DNA of 64,000 nucleotides from Caulobacter sp. (GTDB lineage: Bacteria; Pseudomonadota; Alphaproteobacteria; Caulobacterales; Caulobacteraceae). This document shows positions 17,743 through 27,633 of the stretch, piece after piece. Position numbers and translations under genes: made by a program. Under the pieces are notes generated by a model. The model was not told where the DNA came from and did not search any database. It worked only from the letters and a program-made list of their open reading frames with translations. The stretch spans positions 54,127-118,126 of the forward strand of contig JAUXTQ010000034.1 of NCBI GenBank assembly GCA_030678995.1. Reading direction: 5' to 3'. Within the stretch, counting starts at the first letter, position 1. Every line of letters begins with the position of its first letter.

Positions 17743-17798
17743 GGGTCGCTGAATGCCCTCGCCATTGACCGGCGTCAAGCAGGAGGTAACGAAGGGGG

Positions 17799-18335
17799 AT
17801 GCTGCTGGCCCTGACGCCTCATCCCGAAACGCCGTGCGATGCGATCACCCGCATCGAGGTGAACCTGGCGCGGGGCGCGGGGTCGAGCCTGGCGCTGCGC
17901 TATCTGGCGAGCGGCGACATCGGGTCGTTGCAATTGCCGCCGCCGGCGGAGCGGGCAAGGGCGGATGGGCTGTGGAAAGCCACCTGCTTCGAGGCCTTCC
18001 TGCAGACCGGCGAGGGCGATGGCTACCTCGAGATCAACCTCTCGCCCTCGAACCGCTGGGCGGCCTACGGTTTTGACGGCTACCGGCTTGGCATGGCGCC
18101 GGCCGACGGTGTGGCGCTCAGCCACCTCACCCAGCGGGCCAGCGCGGATCAATACGAACTGGTCGCGACTCTCGGTCTGGCCGGCCTCCTTCCGGACGGC
18201 CCCTGGAGGGTAGGCTTGTCCGCCGTGATTGAGGAGACCAACGGCCGCAAGTCCTACTGGGCGCTGGCCCATGCGCCGGGTAAGCCAGACTTCCACCATC
18301 CCGACTCCTTCGCCTTCACCCTGGAGCCCGCATGA
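17799..18335 (+). CDS. DOMON-like domain protein
   Basis: The 178-residue protein is a beta-rich carbohydrate-esterase/DOMON-like domain (LWKATCFEAFLQTGEGDGYLEINLSPSNRWAAYGF is the hallmark region, given here as LWKATCFEAF and YLEINLSP). No signal peptide is seen. It overlaps the next gene (ATGA), so the two are translationally coupled; the same pair occurs in related bacteria. The domain class is often found binding sugars or haem, but the role of this cytoplasmic form is unknown. Confidence 0.75.
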   Translation: MLLALTPHPETPCDAITRIEVNLARGAGSSLALRYLASGDIGSLQLPPPAERARADGLWKATCFEAFLQTGEGDGYLEINLSPSNRWAAYGFDGYRLGMAPADGVALSHLTQRASADQYELVATLGLAGLLPDGPWRVGLSAVIEETNGRKSYWALAHAPGKPDFHHPDSFAFTLEPA

Positions 18336-19534
18336 AATTCGGCATCGACCGCCTGCTGGCCGACCCCGCCCTGCGCTCGCCGCTGGCCGGCAAGCGCGTG
18401 GCGCTGCTGGCGCATCCGGCGTCGGTGACGGCGGACCTGACCCATTCGATCGACGCCCTGGTCGCCTGTCCCGACATCGAGATCACCGCCGCCTTCGGGC
18501 CGCAGCACGGCATGCGCGGCGACCTGCAGGACAACATGATGGAGTCGCCGGACTTCACCGACCCGGTCTACGGCTTCCCGGTGTTCAGCCTGTACGGCGA
18601 GACGCGCCGGCCGACCGGCCAGGCCATGGGCACGTTCGACGTCATCCTGGTCGACATGCAGGACCTGGGCTGCCGCATCTACACCTTTATCACCACGCTG
18701 CTGTACGTGCTCGAAGCCGCCGCCGAGCACGGCAAGGCGGTCTGGGTGCTGGACCGACCCAACCCCGCCGGCCGTCCGGTTGAGGGCCTGACCCTGCTGC
18801 CCGGCTGGGAGAGCTTCGTCGGCGCCGGGCCGATGCCGATGCGCCATGGGATGACGCTCGGCGAACTGGGCCACTGGTTCATCAAGACCCGGGGCCTGAA
18901 CCTCGACTACCGCGTCATCGCCATGGACGGCTACGACCCCGCCGCCGGCCCCGGCTTCGGCTGGCCGCTGGGCGAGCGCAGCTGGATCAACCCCAGCCCC
19001 AATGCCCCAAACCTGTCCATGGCCCGGGCCTACGCCGGCACGGTGATGATCGAGGGAGCCACCCTGTCCGAAGGCCGGGGCACCACCCGGCCGCTGGAGC
19101 TGTTCGGCGCCCCGGACATCGATGCCCGCAAGGTGATCGCGAAGATGCACGAGCTGGCGCCGCAGTGGCTGAACGGCTGCCGCCTGCGCGACATCTGGTT
19201 CCAGCCGACCTTCCATAAGCATGTCGGCAAGCTGTGCAACGGGGTGCAGATCCACGTCGATGATCCGTCCTACGACCATGAGGCGTTCAAGCCCTGGCGG
19301 GTCCAGGCCCTGGGTTTCAAGGCCATCCGGCAGCTGTATCCGGACTACGACCTGTGGCGGGATTTCCCGTACGAGTACGTCTTCGACAGGCTGGCCATCG
19401 ACGTGATCAACGGCGGCCCGGGCCTGCGCGAATGGGTCGATGACAGCGACGCGGCGCCCGGTGATCTGGACGCCCTGACCGTGCCCGATGAACAGGCCTG
19501 GCTCGAAGAGCGCCGGCCCTTCCTGCTGTACTAA
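18332..19534 (+). CDS. NamZ-type exo-beta-N-acetylmuramidase (DUF1343, YbbC-like)
   Basis: The 400-residue protein covers the whole DUF1343 family. Conserved stretches include FGPQHGMRGDLQDNM, VDMQDLGCRIYTFI, WVLDRPNPAGR and EGATLSEGRGTTRP. The founding member NamZ of Bacillus subtilis releases terminal MurNAc from peptidoglycan fragments, which would make this a wall-recycling enzyme. No signal peptide is visible at the chosen ATG, so it may act in the cytoplasm on imported fragments. Coupled to the upstream DOMON-like gene and two bases from the DUF1697 gene. Confidence 0.85.
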   Translation: MKFGIDRLLADPALRSPLAGKRVALLAHPASVTADLTHSIDALVACPDIEITAAFGPQHGMRGDLQDNMMESPDFTDPVYGFPVFSLYGETRRPTGQAMGTFDVILVDMQDLGCRIYTFITTLLYVLEAAAEHGKAVWVLDRPNPAGRPVEGLTLLPGWESFVGAGPMPMRHGMTLGELGHWFIKTRGLNLDYRVIAMDGYDPAAGPGFGWPLGERSWINPSPNAPNLSMARAYAGTVMIEGATLSEGRGTTRPLELFGAPDIDARKVIAKMHELAPQWLNGCRLRDIWFQPTFHKHVGKLCNGVQIHVDDPSYDHEAFKPWRVQALGFKAIRQLYPDYDLWRDFPYEYVFDRLAIDVINGGPGLREWVDDSDAAPGDLDALTVPDEQAWLEERRPFLLY

Positions 19535-19536
19535 CC

Positions 19537-20079
19537 ATGACCCTGCGGATCGCCCTGCTGCGCGGAGTCAATGTGGGCGGCAACAAGAAGGTCGCCATGG
19601 CCGACCTGAAGGCCATGGTCGAGGCGCTGGGCTTCACGCAGGTGAAGACCCTGCTGCAGAGCGGCAACGTCGTGTTTGAAGCCGGCGAGCGGAGCGACGA
19701 CGCGCTGGAGACGCTGCTGGAGCGAGAGGCGGAGGCGCGGCTGGGGCTGGTCACCCGCTTCATCGTGCGCGGCCCGAAGGCCTGGCGGGCGATCATCGAC
19801 GCCAATCCGTTTCCGGCCGAGGCCGAACGCGAACCCTCGCGGTTCCTGGTCAACGTCGCGCGCGAGAAGGTCACCGCCGACCAGCTGGCCGCCATCCGCG
19901 CCATCGCCACCCCCGGCGAGAAGGTCGAGGCTGTCGACCGCTGCGTCTACATCTTCTTCGGCGACGGCATCGCGGACTCGAAGGTGGCTGCGGTGTTCGG
20001 CAAGAAGTCGCTGGGACTGACCGCGACGGGCCGTAACTGGAACACGGTCATGAAGATCGCGGCGTTGATCGGGGCCTGA
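19537..20079 (+). CDS. DUF1697 family protein
   Basis: The 180-residue protein is a full-length DUF1697 member, recognised by its start LRIALLRGVNVGGNKKVAMADL and the segment LLQSGNVVF, and by the end GRNWNTVMKI. The biochemical role of the family is not established. It follows the NamZ-like gene immediately and is probably the last gene of that unit; a long palindromic repeat follows. Confidence 0.88.
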   Translation: MTLRIALLRGVNVGGNKKVAMADLKAMVEALGFTQVKTLLQSGNVVFEAGERSDDALETLLEREAEARLGLVTRFIVRGPKAWRAIIDANPFPAEAEREPSRFLVNVAREKVTADQLAAIRAIATPGEKVEAVDRCVYIFFGDGIADSKVAAVFGKKSLGLTATGRNWNTVMKIAALIGA

Positions 20080-20082
20080 ACA

Positions 20083-20226
20083 GGCCCCATCGTCGTTTCT
20101 CGCGCTTTCCGCGCGCTCGAAACGACACTTCCCCGCAAGCGGGGAAGAGCGAGGGATTTGCTCCTCCCCATGAAATGGGGAGGTGTCGTCTGGAGCGCGC
20201 TGCAAGCGCGACGGGCGACGGAGGGG
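20083..20226. repeat. About 140-bp palindromic element, CCTCCCC family (copy 1)
   Basis: Contains TTCCCCGCAAGCGGGGAA and CTCCCCATGAAATGGGGAG hairpins flanked by CGTCGTTTCTCGCGC. The whole block is nearly the reverse complement of 43744-43881. It lies between the convergent DUF1697 and ppa genes. Confidence 0.8.
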
Positions 20227-20227
20227 C

Positions 20228-20761
20228 CTACTTCTCCGCCTTCGCCCGCTCGATCCCTTCAAGCACCATCTCACGGGCTTTCGCCGCGTCGCCCCAGCCC
20301 TTGACCTTGACCCATTTGCCGGGCTCCAGGTCCTTGTAGTGGCGGAAGAAGTGCTCGATCTGGTCCAGCGTGATCTGCGGCAGGTCGGTGTAGTCCTGGA
20401 TGGTGTCGTAGCGGGCCGTCAGGTGCGAGGACGGCACGGCGATCAACTTCTCGTCGATGCCGGCCTGGTCCTCCATCAGCAGCACACCGACGATGCGGCA
20501 GCTCATCACAGCCCCCGGCGCGATGGCGCGGGTGTTGGCCACGATCACGTCCACCGGGTCGCCGTCGCCCGACAGGGTGTGGGGGATGAAGCCGTAGTTC
20601 CCCGGGTAGCGCATGGCCGTGTAGAGGAACCGGTCGACCACCAGCACCCCGGCGGCCTTGTCGAGCTCGTACTTGATCGGCTCGCCGCCGATCGGCACCT
20701 CGATGATGACGTTGACGTCTTCCGGCGGATTCCTGCCGATGGCGATGGCGTCGAGATTCAT
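20228..20761 (-). CDS. ppa: Inorganic pyrophosphatase
   Basis: The 177-residue soluble family I enzyme hydrolyses pyrophosphate and so pulls biosynthetic reactions forward. Signature residues are in [16 protein letters not shown] and in the metal site [10 protein letters not shown] (the three conserved aspartates). The start [17 protein letters not shown] matches the family. It lies 5 bp downstream of the alpha/beta hydrolase gene on the same strand. Confidence 0.96.
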   Translation of the reverse strand: MNLDAIAIGRNPPEDVNVIIEVPIGGEPIKYELDKAAGVLVVDRFLYTAMRYPGNYGFIPHTLSGDGDPVDVIVANTRAIAPGAVMSCRIVGVLLMEDQAGIDEKLIAVPSSHLTARYDTIQDYTDLPQITLDQIEHFFRHYKDLEPGKWVKVKGWGDAAKAREMVLEGIERAKAEK

Positions 20762-20766
20762 GGCGA

Positions 20767-21417
20767 TCAGGCCGGTTCGGCTTCCAGGCGGCGGTCGAGG
20801 TAGCTGCCGACTCGCTTTTCCACTTCCGGCAGGTGCTCGGCCCAGAAGTGGGTCGCGCCCTCGACCAGTTCGTAGTCGATGACGATGCCCTTCTGGGTGC
20901 GCAGCTTGGAGACGACGCGCTCAACTTCGACCGGCGGCACCACGGTGTCGGCCTGGCCGTGCAGGATCAGGCCGGAGGCCGGGCAGGGGGCGAGGAAGCT
21001 GAAGTCGTACATGTTGGTCGGCGGCGAGACGCTGATGAAGCCGTCGGTTTCCGGCCGACGCATCAACAGCTGCATGCCGATGTAGGCGCCGAAGCTGTAG
21101 CCGGCGACCCAGAACTGGCTGGCCTGGGGGTTGGTCGCCTGCAGCCAGTCCAGCGCGGTGGCGGCGTCGGCCAGCTCGCCGATGCCGGCGTCGAACTCGC
21201 CCTGGCTGCGGCCCACGCCGCGGAAGTTGAAGCGCAGCACGGAGAAGCCGCGCTTCATGAACAGGTGATAGAGCTGCACCGAGACCGGGTGGTTCATGTG
21301 TCCGCCGGCCCGCGGGTGCGGGTGCAGGATCAGGGCGATCGGCGCGGCCTCGCGCTTGCCCGGCGAATATCGACCTTCGATCCGGCCCGCCGCACCAGTC
21401 AGCACCACTTCAGGCAT
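20767..21417 (-). CDS. Alpha/beta hydrolase (dienelactone hydrolase-like)
   Basis: The 216-residue protein starts [20 protein letters not shown]. The nucleophile elbow is GYSFGAYIG (GxSxG), the oxyanion/catalytic regions are [14 protein letters not shown] and [14 protein letters not shown], and the catalytic His is in [12 protein letters not shown] longer reading up to 21588 runs into the iscR promoter region and is not supported. Substrate unknown. Possibly co-transcribed with ppa and divergent from iscR. Confidence 0.85.
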   Translation of the reverse strand: MPEVVLTGAAGRIEGRYSPGKREAAPIALILHPHPRAGGHMNHPVSVQLYHLFMKRGFSVLRFNFRGVGRSQGEFDAGIGELADAATALDWLQATNPQASQFWVAGYSFGAYIGMQLLMRRPETDGFISVSPPTNMYDFSFLAPCPASGLILHGQADTVVPPVEVERVVSKLRTQKGIVIDYELVEGATHFWAEHLPEVEKRVGSYLDRRLEAEPA

Positions 21418-21451
21418 GCGATTTTTCCCGTCTGGCCAGGCGGTGGAATAC

Positions 21452-21480
21452 TTGACCACTGCGCTTGGTTTTCCTAGATC
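21452..21480 (+). promoter_or_regulatory. Candidate promoter of the iscR-suf operon
   Basis: TTGACC (21452-21457), a 17-bp spacer and TAGATC (21475-21480) fit a sigma-70-type promoter 90 bp before iscR. A GGGCCC...GGGCC hairpin lies between it and the gene. An Fe-S-responsive operator would be expected here but no classical IscR box is recognised. Confidence 0.45.
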
Positions 21481-21571
21481 ACCTACGTCCGCGGGGCCCT
21501 TCCGAAAAGGGCCTTGCGGGCGAGGCGCGGCTTTAGCACAGCCCGCGCGCCGGATGCCAAGGAATCTCGCC

Positions 21572-22021
21572 ATGCGCCTGTCCACCAAGGGCCGCTACGC
21601 CGTGATGGCCATGACCGACCTCGCCGGACGGCAGGGGGCGGACGATTCGGTGCGCGCCGTGTCGCTGGCCGAGATCGCCGCGCGGCAACAGATTTCCCTG
21701 TCCTACCTGGAGCAGCTGTTCGCCCGGCTGCGCCGGCGCGGGCTGGTCAGGAGCGTGCGTGGGCCGGGCGGCGGCTATCGCCTGGCGATGTCCGCGGCCG
21801 AGACCAACATCGCCGACATTGTGCTGGCGGTCGACGAACCCCTGCGCGCCACCCGTTGCGGCAAGCCCGTCGGGCGCGGTTGCATGATGGGCGGTGAGCG
21901 CTGCATGACCCATGACCTGTGGGAGGAAATGGGTCGCCAGCTGCAGAACTACCTGACCTCGGTGTCGCTGGCCGATGTGCTGTCCGGCAAGCTCCGGCCC
22001 TCCGTCTCGGAGGCCGCGTGA
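21572..22021 (+). CDS. iscR: Rrf2-family Fe-S regulator IscR
   Basis: The 149-residue protein begins MRLSTKGRYAVMAMTDLA, the classic Rrf2 winged-helix start, with the recognition region LSYLEQLFARLRRRGLV and wing SVRGPGGGYRLA. Three cysteines, C96, C104 and C111, lie in the cluster-binding loop (spacing CX7CX6C, slightly wider than E. coli IscR). It should hold an Fe-S cluster and repress the suf operon it heads when clusters are plentiful. Its stop overlaps the GTG of the next gene. Confidence 0.92.
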   Translation: MRLSTKGRYAVMAMTDLAGRQGADDSVRAVSLAEIAARQQISLSYLEQLFARLRRRGLVRSVRGPGGGYRLAMSAAETNIADIVLAVDEPLRATRCGKPVGRGCMMGGERCMTHDLWEEMGRQLQNYLTSVSLADVLSGKLRPSVSEAA

Positions 22022-23141
22022 CCGTCTATCTCGACTACAACGCCACCGCCCCCGTCCGCCCCGAGGCGAAGGAGGCGGTGCTGCGGGCGCTGGAGATCGG
22101 CGGCAATCCCTCCTCGGTGCACGCCGCTGGCCGGGCCGCCCGATCGCTGATCGAGGCGGCGCGGGCGCGGGTGGCGGACCTGATCGCGGTCAAGCCGGGC
22201 TCGATCACCTTCACCAGCGGCGGCACCGAGTCCAACGCCCTGGCCATCGAGAGCGCCGTGGCGGCCGGTTACGACCGCATCCTGCTGGGCGCGACCGAGC
22301 ATGGCGCGGTGTCTGAAAACGTCCGCGCGACGGGCGTTCCGGTGGAGGTCTGGCCGGTGGACGCGAACGGCGTCGCCGACCTGGCCTGGCTTGGCGAGGC
22401 TCTGGGCAGGGGCGGCAAGCCGCTGGTCTGCCTGATGCTGGCCAACAACGAGACCGGTGTGATCCAGCCTGTCGCCGAGGCGGCGGCACTGGTGCGCGAG
22501 GCCGGTGGCTGGCTGCATGTCGACGCGGTGCAGGCTGGCGGCAAGATCGCCATCGATTTCAATGCCCTGGGCGCGGACACCCTGGCCCTGGCCGCCCACA
22601 AGATCGGCGGGCCGTTCGGCGTGGGCGCCCTGGCCGCCGGGCCGCGCGCGACGCTGGTGCGGCGGCTGCACGGCGGCGGGCAGGAGCGCGGCCGCCGCGC
22701 CGGCGCCGAGAACCTCTCCGGCATCGCCGGCTTCGGCGCGGCCTGCGACGCTGCCCGCCTCCACCTGGACTCCATCGCGGCTCAAGCCCCCTGGCGCGAC
22801 GCCCTGCAGGCCCGCGTGGAAGCGGTTGGGGCCGAAATCCTTGGCAAGGACGCGCCGCGCCTGCCGCAGACGCTCGGCTTCGCCGCGTCCGGCTTCGACG
22901 CCCAGATGCAGGTCATGGGCATGGATCTGGCCGGGGTGATGATCAGCGCCGGCCCGGCCTGCTCCTCCGGCAAGATGAAGCCCAGCGACGTGGTCGCCGC
23001 CATGGGGCGGCCAGACCTGGCCCCCAGCGCCATTCGCGTCAGCGGCGGCTGGGACACGACACAGGCGGACTGGATCCGGGCCGGTGACGCCTGGCTCGAA
23101 CTGTACGCGCGCCACACGGCCCGCCGGAAGGAAGTCGCGTA

Positions 23142-23142
<1 letters not shown>
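22018..23142 (+). CDS. Cysteine desulfurase, IscS/NifS-like
   Basis: The 374-residue PLP enzyme takes sulfur from cysteine as persulfide. PLP lysine is in [13 protein letters not shown] and the catalytic Cys in [16 protein letters not shown], the group I (IscS/NifS) loop. The GTG start overlaps the iscR stop (GTGA) and gives [19 protein letters not shown] second, group II desulfurase (SufS) lies later in the same operon. Having both in one operon is common in alphaproteobacteria; this copy probably supplies another acceptor or tRNA thiolation. Confidence 0.92.
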
Positions 23143-24607
<1,465 letters not shown>

Positions 24608-24611
<4 letters not shown>

Positions 24612-24961
24612 CCGAGATCATCCACACGACCGGAAAGGTCCATACCGTCCGGGTCGACGGATCGAAAATGGTCGACTGGAACAGTTTCCACGACGAATTT
24701 TCACGGGTGTTCGGCTTCCCAGACTTTTACGGCCGGAACATGAACGCGTGGATCGACTGCATGACCAATCTTGATGATGAGTTCTCCAACTTCAGGGTCG
24801 AAGTGGGTGAACTCGTCATGCTGGAGATTTCCGATCGAGAGGTGTTTCAGAAGAAGCACGCCGACCTTTCCTCCGCGCTGCATGAATGCGCTGCTTTCGT
24901 GAATGGCCGCCGGGTCGCCGTCGGAGAGCTTCCCATCCTCCTGATATCCGTGGCGCTCTGA
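24608..24961 (+). CDS. Barstar-like (barnase inhibitor family) protein
   Basis: The 117-residue protein matches the barstar fold: helix 1 [16 protein letters not shown], then [16 protein letters not shown], equivalent to YYGENLDALWDCLTG of barstar. The Asp matching barstar D39 is present, but D35 is replaced by Asn. Barstars bind and block secreted-type ribonucleases. No ribonuclease toxin gene is adjacent. It overlaps sufB at the front (GTGA) and the VOC gene at the back (TGATG), and its GC is lower than its neighbours. It may be an orphan immunity protein or a repurposed binding protein. Confidence 0.78.
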
Positions 24962-25332
24962 TGCTTCGCGCCATCGACCATGTGCTGATCGCCATCCCCG
25001 TCGGGGGCGAAGACCAGGCGCGTCCGTTCTACGGCGCGCTGCTGGGCCTGACCGAAGTGCCCAAGCCGGCCGAGCTGGCCAAGCGCGGTGGCGCCTGGTT
25101 CGAGCAGGGCGCGGTGAAGGTCCACCTCGGCGTCGAGCAGGACTTCCGCGCCAATGTGAAGGCTCACGTGGCCTTCGAGGTCGATGACGTCGCCGGGCTC
25201 GCCGAACGGGCGGCGGCGGCCGGGTTCAAGACCCAAATCGACGACGACCTCGACGGTTTCGAGCGCGTCTACCTCTACGACCCCTTCGGCAACAGGCTCG
25301 AGTTCCTGAAGCCGCTGAGCGCGCCCCAATGA
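24961..25332 (+). CDS. VOC-family (glyoxalase-like) protein
   Basis: The 123-residue protein has the beta-alpha-beta-beta-beta VOC halves: [20 protein letters not shown] with the His metal ligand, HVAFEVDDVAGLAERA, and VYLYDPFGNRLEFLKP with the C-terminal Glu ligand. Related proteins act as metal-dependent lyases, dioxygenases or resistance proteins; the substrate here is unknown. Start ATG overlaps the barstar stop. It is an unusual passenger between sufB and sufC. Confidence 0.85.
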   Translation: MLRAIDHVLIAIPVGGEDQARPFYGALLGLTEVPKPAELAKRGGAWFEQGAVKVHLGVEQDFRANVKAHVAFEVDDVAGLAERAAAAGFKTQIDDDLDGFERVYLYDPFGNRLEFLKPLSAPQ

Positions 25333-25349
25333 GCGCCGCATCCCTTTCA

Positions 25350-25473
25350 CCGTCATCCTCGCGCCTGTCGCGAGGACCCATGCACACCCATGCCCGCCAG
25401 TGTGCATGGGTCCCCCGGGCTCGGCCAAAGGCCGACCCGAGGACAAGCTCTGGAACAAGTCCGACGATGACGG
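25350..25473. repeat. Palindromic element within the suf operon (TCATCCTCGCG family, copy 1)
   Basis: Outer ends CCGTCATC/GATGACGG enclose CTCGCGCCTGTCGCGAGG, ATGCACA...TGTGCAT and CGGCCAAAGGCCG stems. Related to 27478-27617 by the shared (C/G)TCATCCTCGCG....GCGAGGACCCA start. It separates the VOC gene from sufC. Confidence 0.75.
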
Positions 25474-25495
25474 AATTTGTGAGTTCCCCGGACCA

Positions 25496-26254
25496 ATGAC
25501 CTCAATGCTCTCCATCACCAACCTCCACGCCACCGTCGGCGAGAAGCAGATCCTCAACGGGTTGACCCTCGAGGTGCCCGCCGGGGAGGTGCACGCCATC
25601 ATGGGGCCGAACGGGGCGGGGAAGTCGACGCTCAGCTATGTGCTGACCGGGCGGTCCGGTTACGAGGTCACGCAAGGCACGGCCACCCTGAACGGCGAGG
25701 ATCTGCTGGCCCTGGCGCCCGACGAGCGGGCCGCCCGGGGCGTGTTCCTGTCGTTCCAGTATCCGCTGGAGATCCCCGGCGTGCCGGCTCTGACCTTCAT
25801 CCGCACGGCCCTGAACGCCCAGCGCAAGGCGCGCGGCGAGGCGGAGATCAGCGCGCCGGAGTTCCTCAAGAAGGCCCGCGCCACGGCCACGGCCCTGAAG
25901 ATCGACTTCGACATGCTCAAGCGGGCGCTCAACGTCGGCTTCTCCGGCGGCGAGAAGAAGCGGATGGAGATCTTCCAGATGGCCATGCTGGAGCCGCGCT
26001 TTCTCATTCTCGACGAGACCGACAGCGGCCTGGACATCGACGCCCTGAAGATCGTCGCCGCCGGCGTCAACGCCCTGCGTGGGCCGGAGCGGGGGATGCT
26101 GGTGATCACCCACTACCAGCGGCTGCTCGACTACATCAAACCCGACCGCGTGCATGTGCTGAGCGCGGGCCGGATCGTGGCGAGCGGCGGGCCCGAACTG
26201 GCGTTGCAGCTCGAGGCCGAGGGGTACGACAAGTACGTTCAGGTGGCGGCATGA
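25496..26254 (+). CDS. sufC: Fe-S assembly ATPase SufC
   Basis: The roughly 250-residue ABC-type ATPase powers the SufBCD scaffold. Walker A is GPNGAGKST, the signature is SGGEKKRMEI, Walker B is LILDETDSGLD and the switch His is in VITHYQRLLDYI. Two ATGs three codons apart (25496 and 25505) are possible; the second gives MLSITNLHA, the commonest SufC start. The Q-loop segment is FLSFQYPLEIPGV. A palindromic element precedes it and another follows it. Confidence 0.95.
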   Translation: MTSMLSITNLHATVGEKQILNGLTLEVPAGEVHAIMGPNGAGKSTLSYVLTGRSGYEVTQGTATLNGEDLLALAPDERAARGVFLSFQYPLEIPGVPALTFIRTALNAQRKARGEAEISAPEFLKKARATATALKIDFDMLKRALNVGFSGGEKKRMEIFQMAMLEPRFLILDETDSGLDIDALKIVAAGVNALRGPERGMLVITHYQRLLDYIKPDRVHVLSAGRIVASGGPELALQLEAEGYDKYVQVAA

Positions 26255-26258
26255 GCGC

Positions 26259-26374
26259 CGTGCGTCCTTCGAGACGGCCGCTTCGCGTCCTCCTCAGGAT
26301 GACGAATTCAGTGGGCTGCAAAAATGCTCGTCATGGTGAGGAGCGCTCGAAGAGCGCGTCTCGAACCACGCACG
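26259..26374. repeat. Palindromic element between sufC and sufD
   Basis: CGTGCGTCCTTCGAGACG and CGTCTCGAACCACGCACG form the ends; TCCTCCTCAGGATGACGA pairs with TCGTCATGGTGAGGA inside. A further AT-type loop (GAATTCAGTGGGCTGC) is central. The sequence type differs from the other elements in the operon. Confidence 0.75.
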
Positions 26375-26384
26375 GAGACGCGGC

Positions 26385-27458
26385 GTGACCCTGGCCGCCG
26401 CCATCAAGACCGGCGATGTCAGCCAGCTGCCCTCGCGCCGCGACGAGGACTGGCGCTGGACGGACCTGCGCGGGCTGATCCGCAGCCTTCCGCCGCGCTA
26501 CGAGCCGAAGGCCGGGCATGGTGCGTTCGCCATTGTCCGCGACGATGAACTCTACCGGTCGCCGTTCGAGGCGACGCGGCAGGTCACGGTTCTCAACGGG
26601 GGGATCTGTGGCCTTGGGCTTCGCGAGGCCGCACCCCTCGTCTTCGACAAGCATGATCCCGTCGTGCTGCTCGATGTGCAGACGCTGGGCGACATCTCAG
26701 AGGTCACGGCGTTGAAGATCACAGTGCCCGCCGGGCTGTCCGCCGTTCTCTTGGAAAGCCATGTGGGGCAGGGCCGGTATGTCACCAGCCTGTCGCTGGA
26801 TATCGTCGTTGAGGCTGGCGGCAGTCTCGAGCGTGTCCTTCTCGCTGAGGACGACCCGGAAGGCGTTTCGATCGTCGACGCCACGGTCGACCTCGCGCCG
26901 GGCGCAACCTTCAGCCAGACCATCCTGACTTTCGGCGGTCGACGTCAGCGCATCGAGACCCACATCACCCATCCGGGGCAGGGCGCCGCCGTCCGCCTCG
27001 ACGGTGTCTATCTGCTGCGCGACCAGCGCCATGCCGACCTGACCACCGTCGTCACCCACGGCGGCCGCGACGGGACGACGTCCCAGCTGACCAAGGGCGT
27101 GGTGCGCGACCAGGCGCGCGGCGTATTCCAGGGGCGGATCGTCGTCGAGGGCGGCGCCGACGGCACGGAGGCGCGCATGGGCCACCACGCCCTGATCCTG
27201 TCCGACAAGGCCGAGGTCGACGCGAAGCCCGAGCTGCTGATCTTCGCCGACGACGTCCAGTGCGCTCACGGCAACACGGTCGGGGCGCTGGACGAGGCGG
27301 CGATCTTCTACGCCCGCCAGCGGGGGATGCCGGAGGATGTCGCGCGGGCCATGCTGACGGAGGCTTTTGTCGGGGAGGTAGTGGACCGGATTGGCCACGA
27401 GGGCGCGCGGGAGATCGCGCGGGCGTGGGTTTCGGCCCAGTTGGGGACCGCTGAATGA
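26385..27458 (+). CDS. sufD: Fe-S cluster assembly protein SufD
   Basis: The 357-residue paralogue of SufB completes the SufBC2D complex and aids iron entry. It starts at a GTG (VTLAAAIKTGDVSQLPSRRDEDWRWTDL), the RRDEDW(R/K)(W/Y)T motif being typical. The beta-helix core ends with KPELLIFADDVQCAHGNTVG and IFYARQRGMPEDVARAML. Length is near the short end for the family, as usual in alphaproteobacteria. Confidence 0.95.
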   Translation: MTLAAAIKTGDVSQLPSRRDEDWRWTDLRGLIRSLPPRYEPKAGHGAFAIVRDDELYRSPFEATRQVTVLNGGICGLGLREAAPLVFDKHDPVVLLDVQTLGDISEVTALKITVPAGLSAVLLESHVGQGRYVTSLSLDIVVEAGGSLERVLLAEDDPEGVSIVDATVDLAPGATFSQTILTFGGRRQRIETHITHPGQGAAVRLDGVYLLRDQRHADLTTVVTHGGRDGTTSQLTKGVVRDQARGVFQGRIVVEGGADGTEARMGHHALILSDKAEVDAKPELLIFADDVQCAHGNTVGALDEAAIFYARQRGMPEDVARAMLTEAFVGEVVDRIGHEGAREIARAWVSAQLGTAE

Positions 27459-27477
27459 GCCCCGCTCTCTTTTATAT

Positions 27478-27617
27478 TCCGCTCATCCTCGCGAAAGCGA
27501 GGACCCAGGTTTTTTCAGAGCTTCGGCTCACGATTCAGGCAAGCCATCGCTCAACTCGAAAGGTGAGCCGCTGTTTCAAAAACACCTGGGTCCTCGCTTT
27601 CGCGAGGATGAGCGGAA
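27478..27617. repeat. Palindromic element between sufD and sufS (TCATCCTCGCG family, copy 2)
   Basis: The 5' arm TTCCGCTCATCCTCGCGAAA and following GCGAGGACCCAGGTTTTT are matched by the 3' arm AACACCTGGGTCCTCGCTTT and CGCGAGGATGAGCGGAA. This makes a stem of over 35 bp, the strongest hairpin in the operon, with a further GGCTCACG/GGTGAGCC pairing inside. It could slow RNases or end part of the transcripts. Confidence 0.85.
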
Positions 27618-27633
27618 CTGAAAGGGGGTTCGC

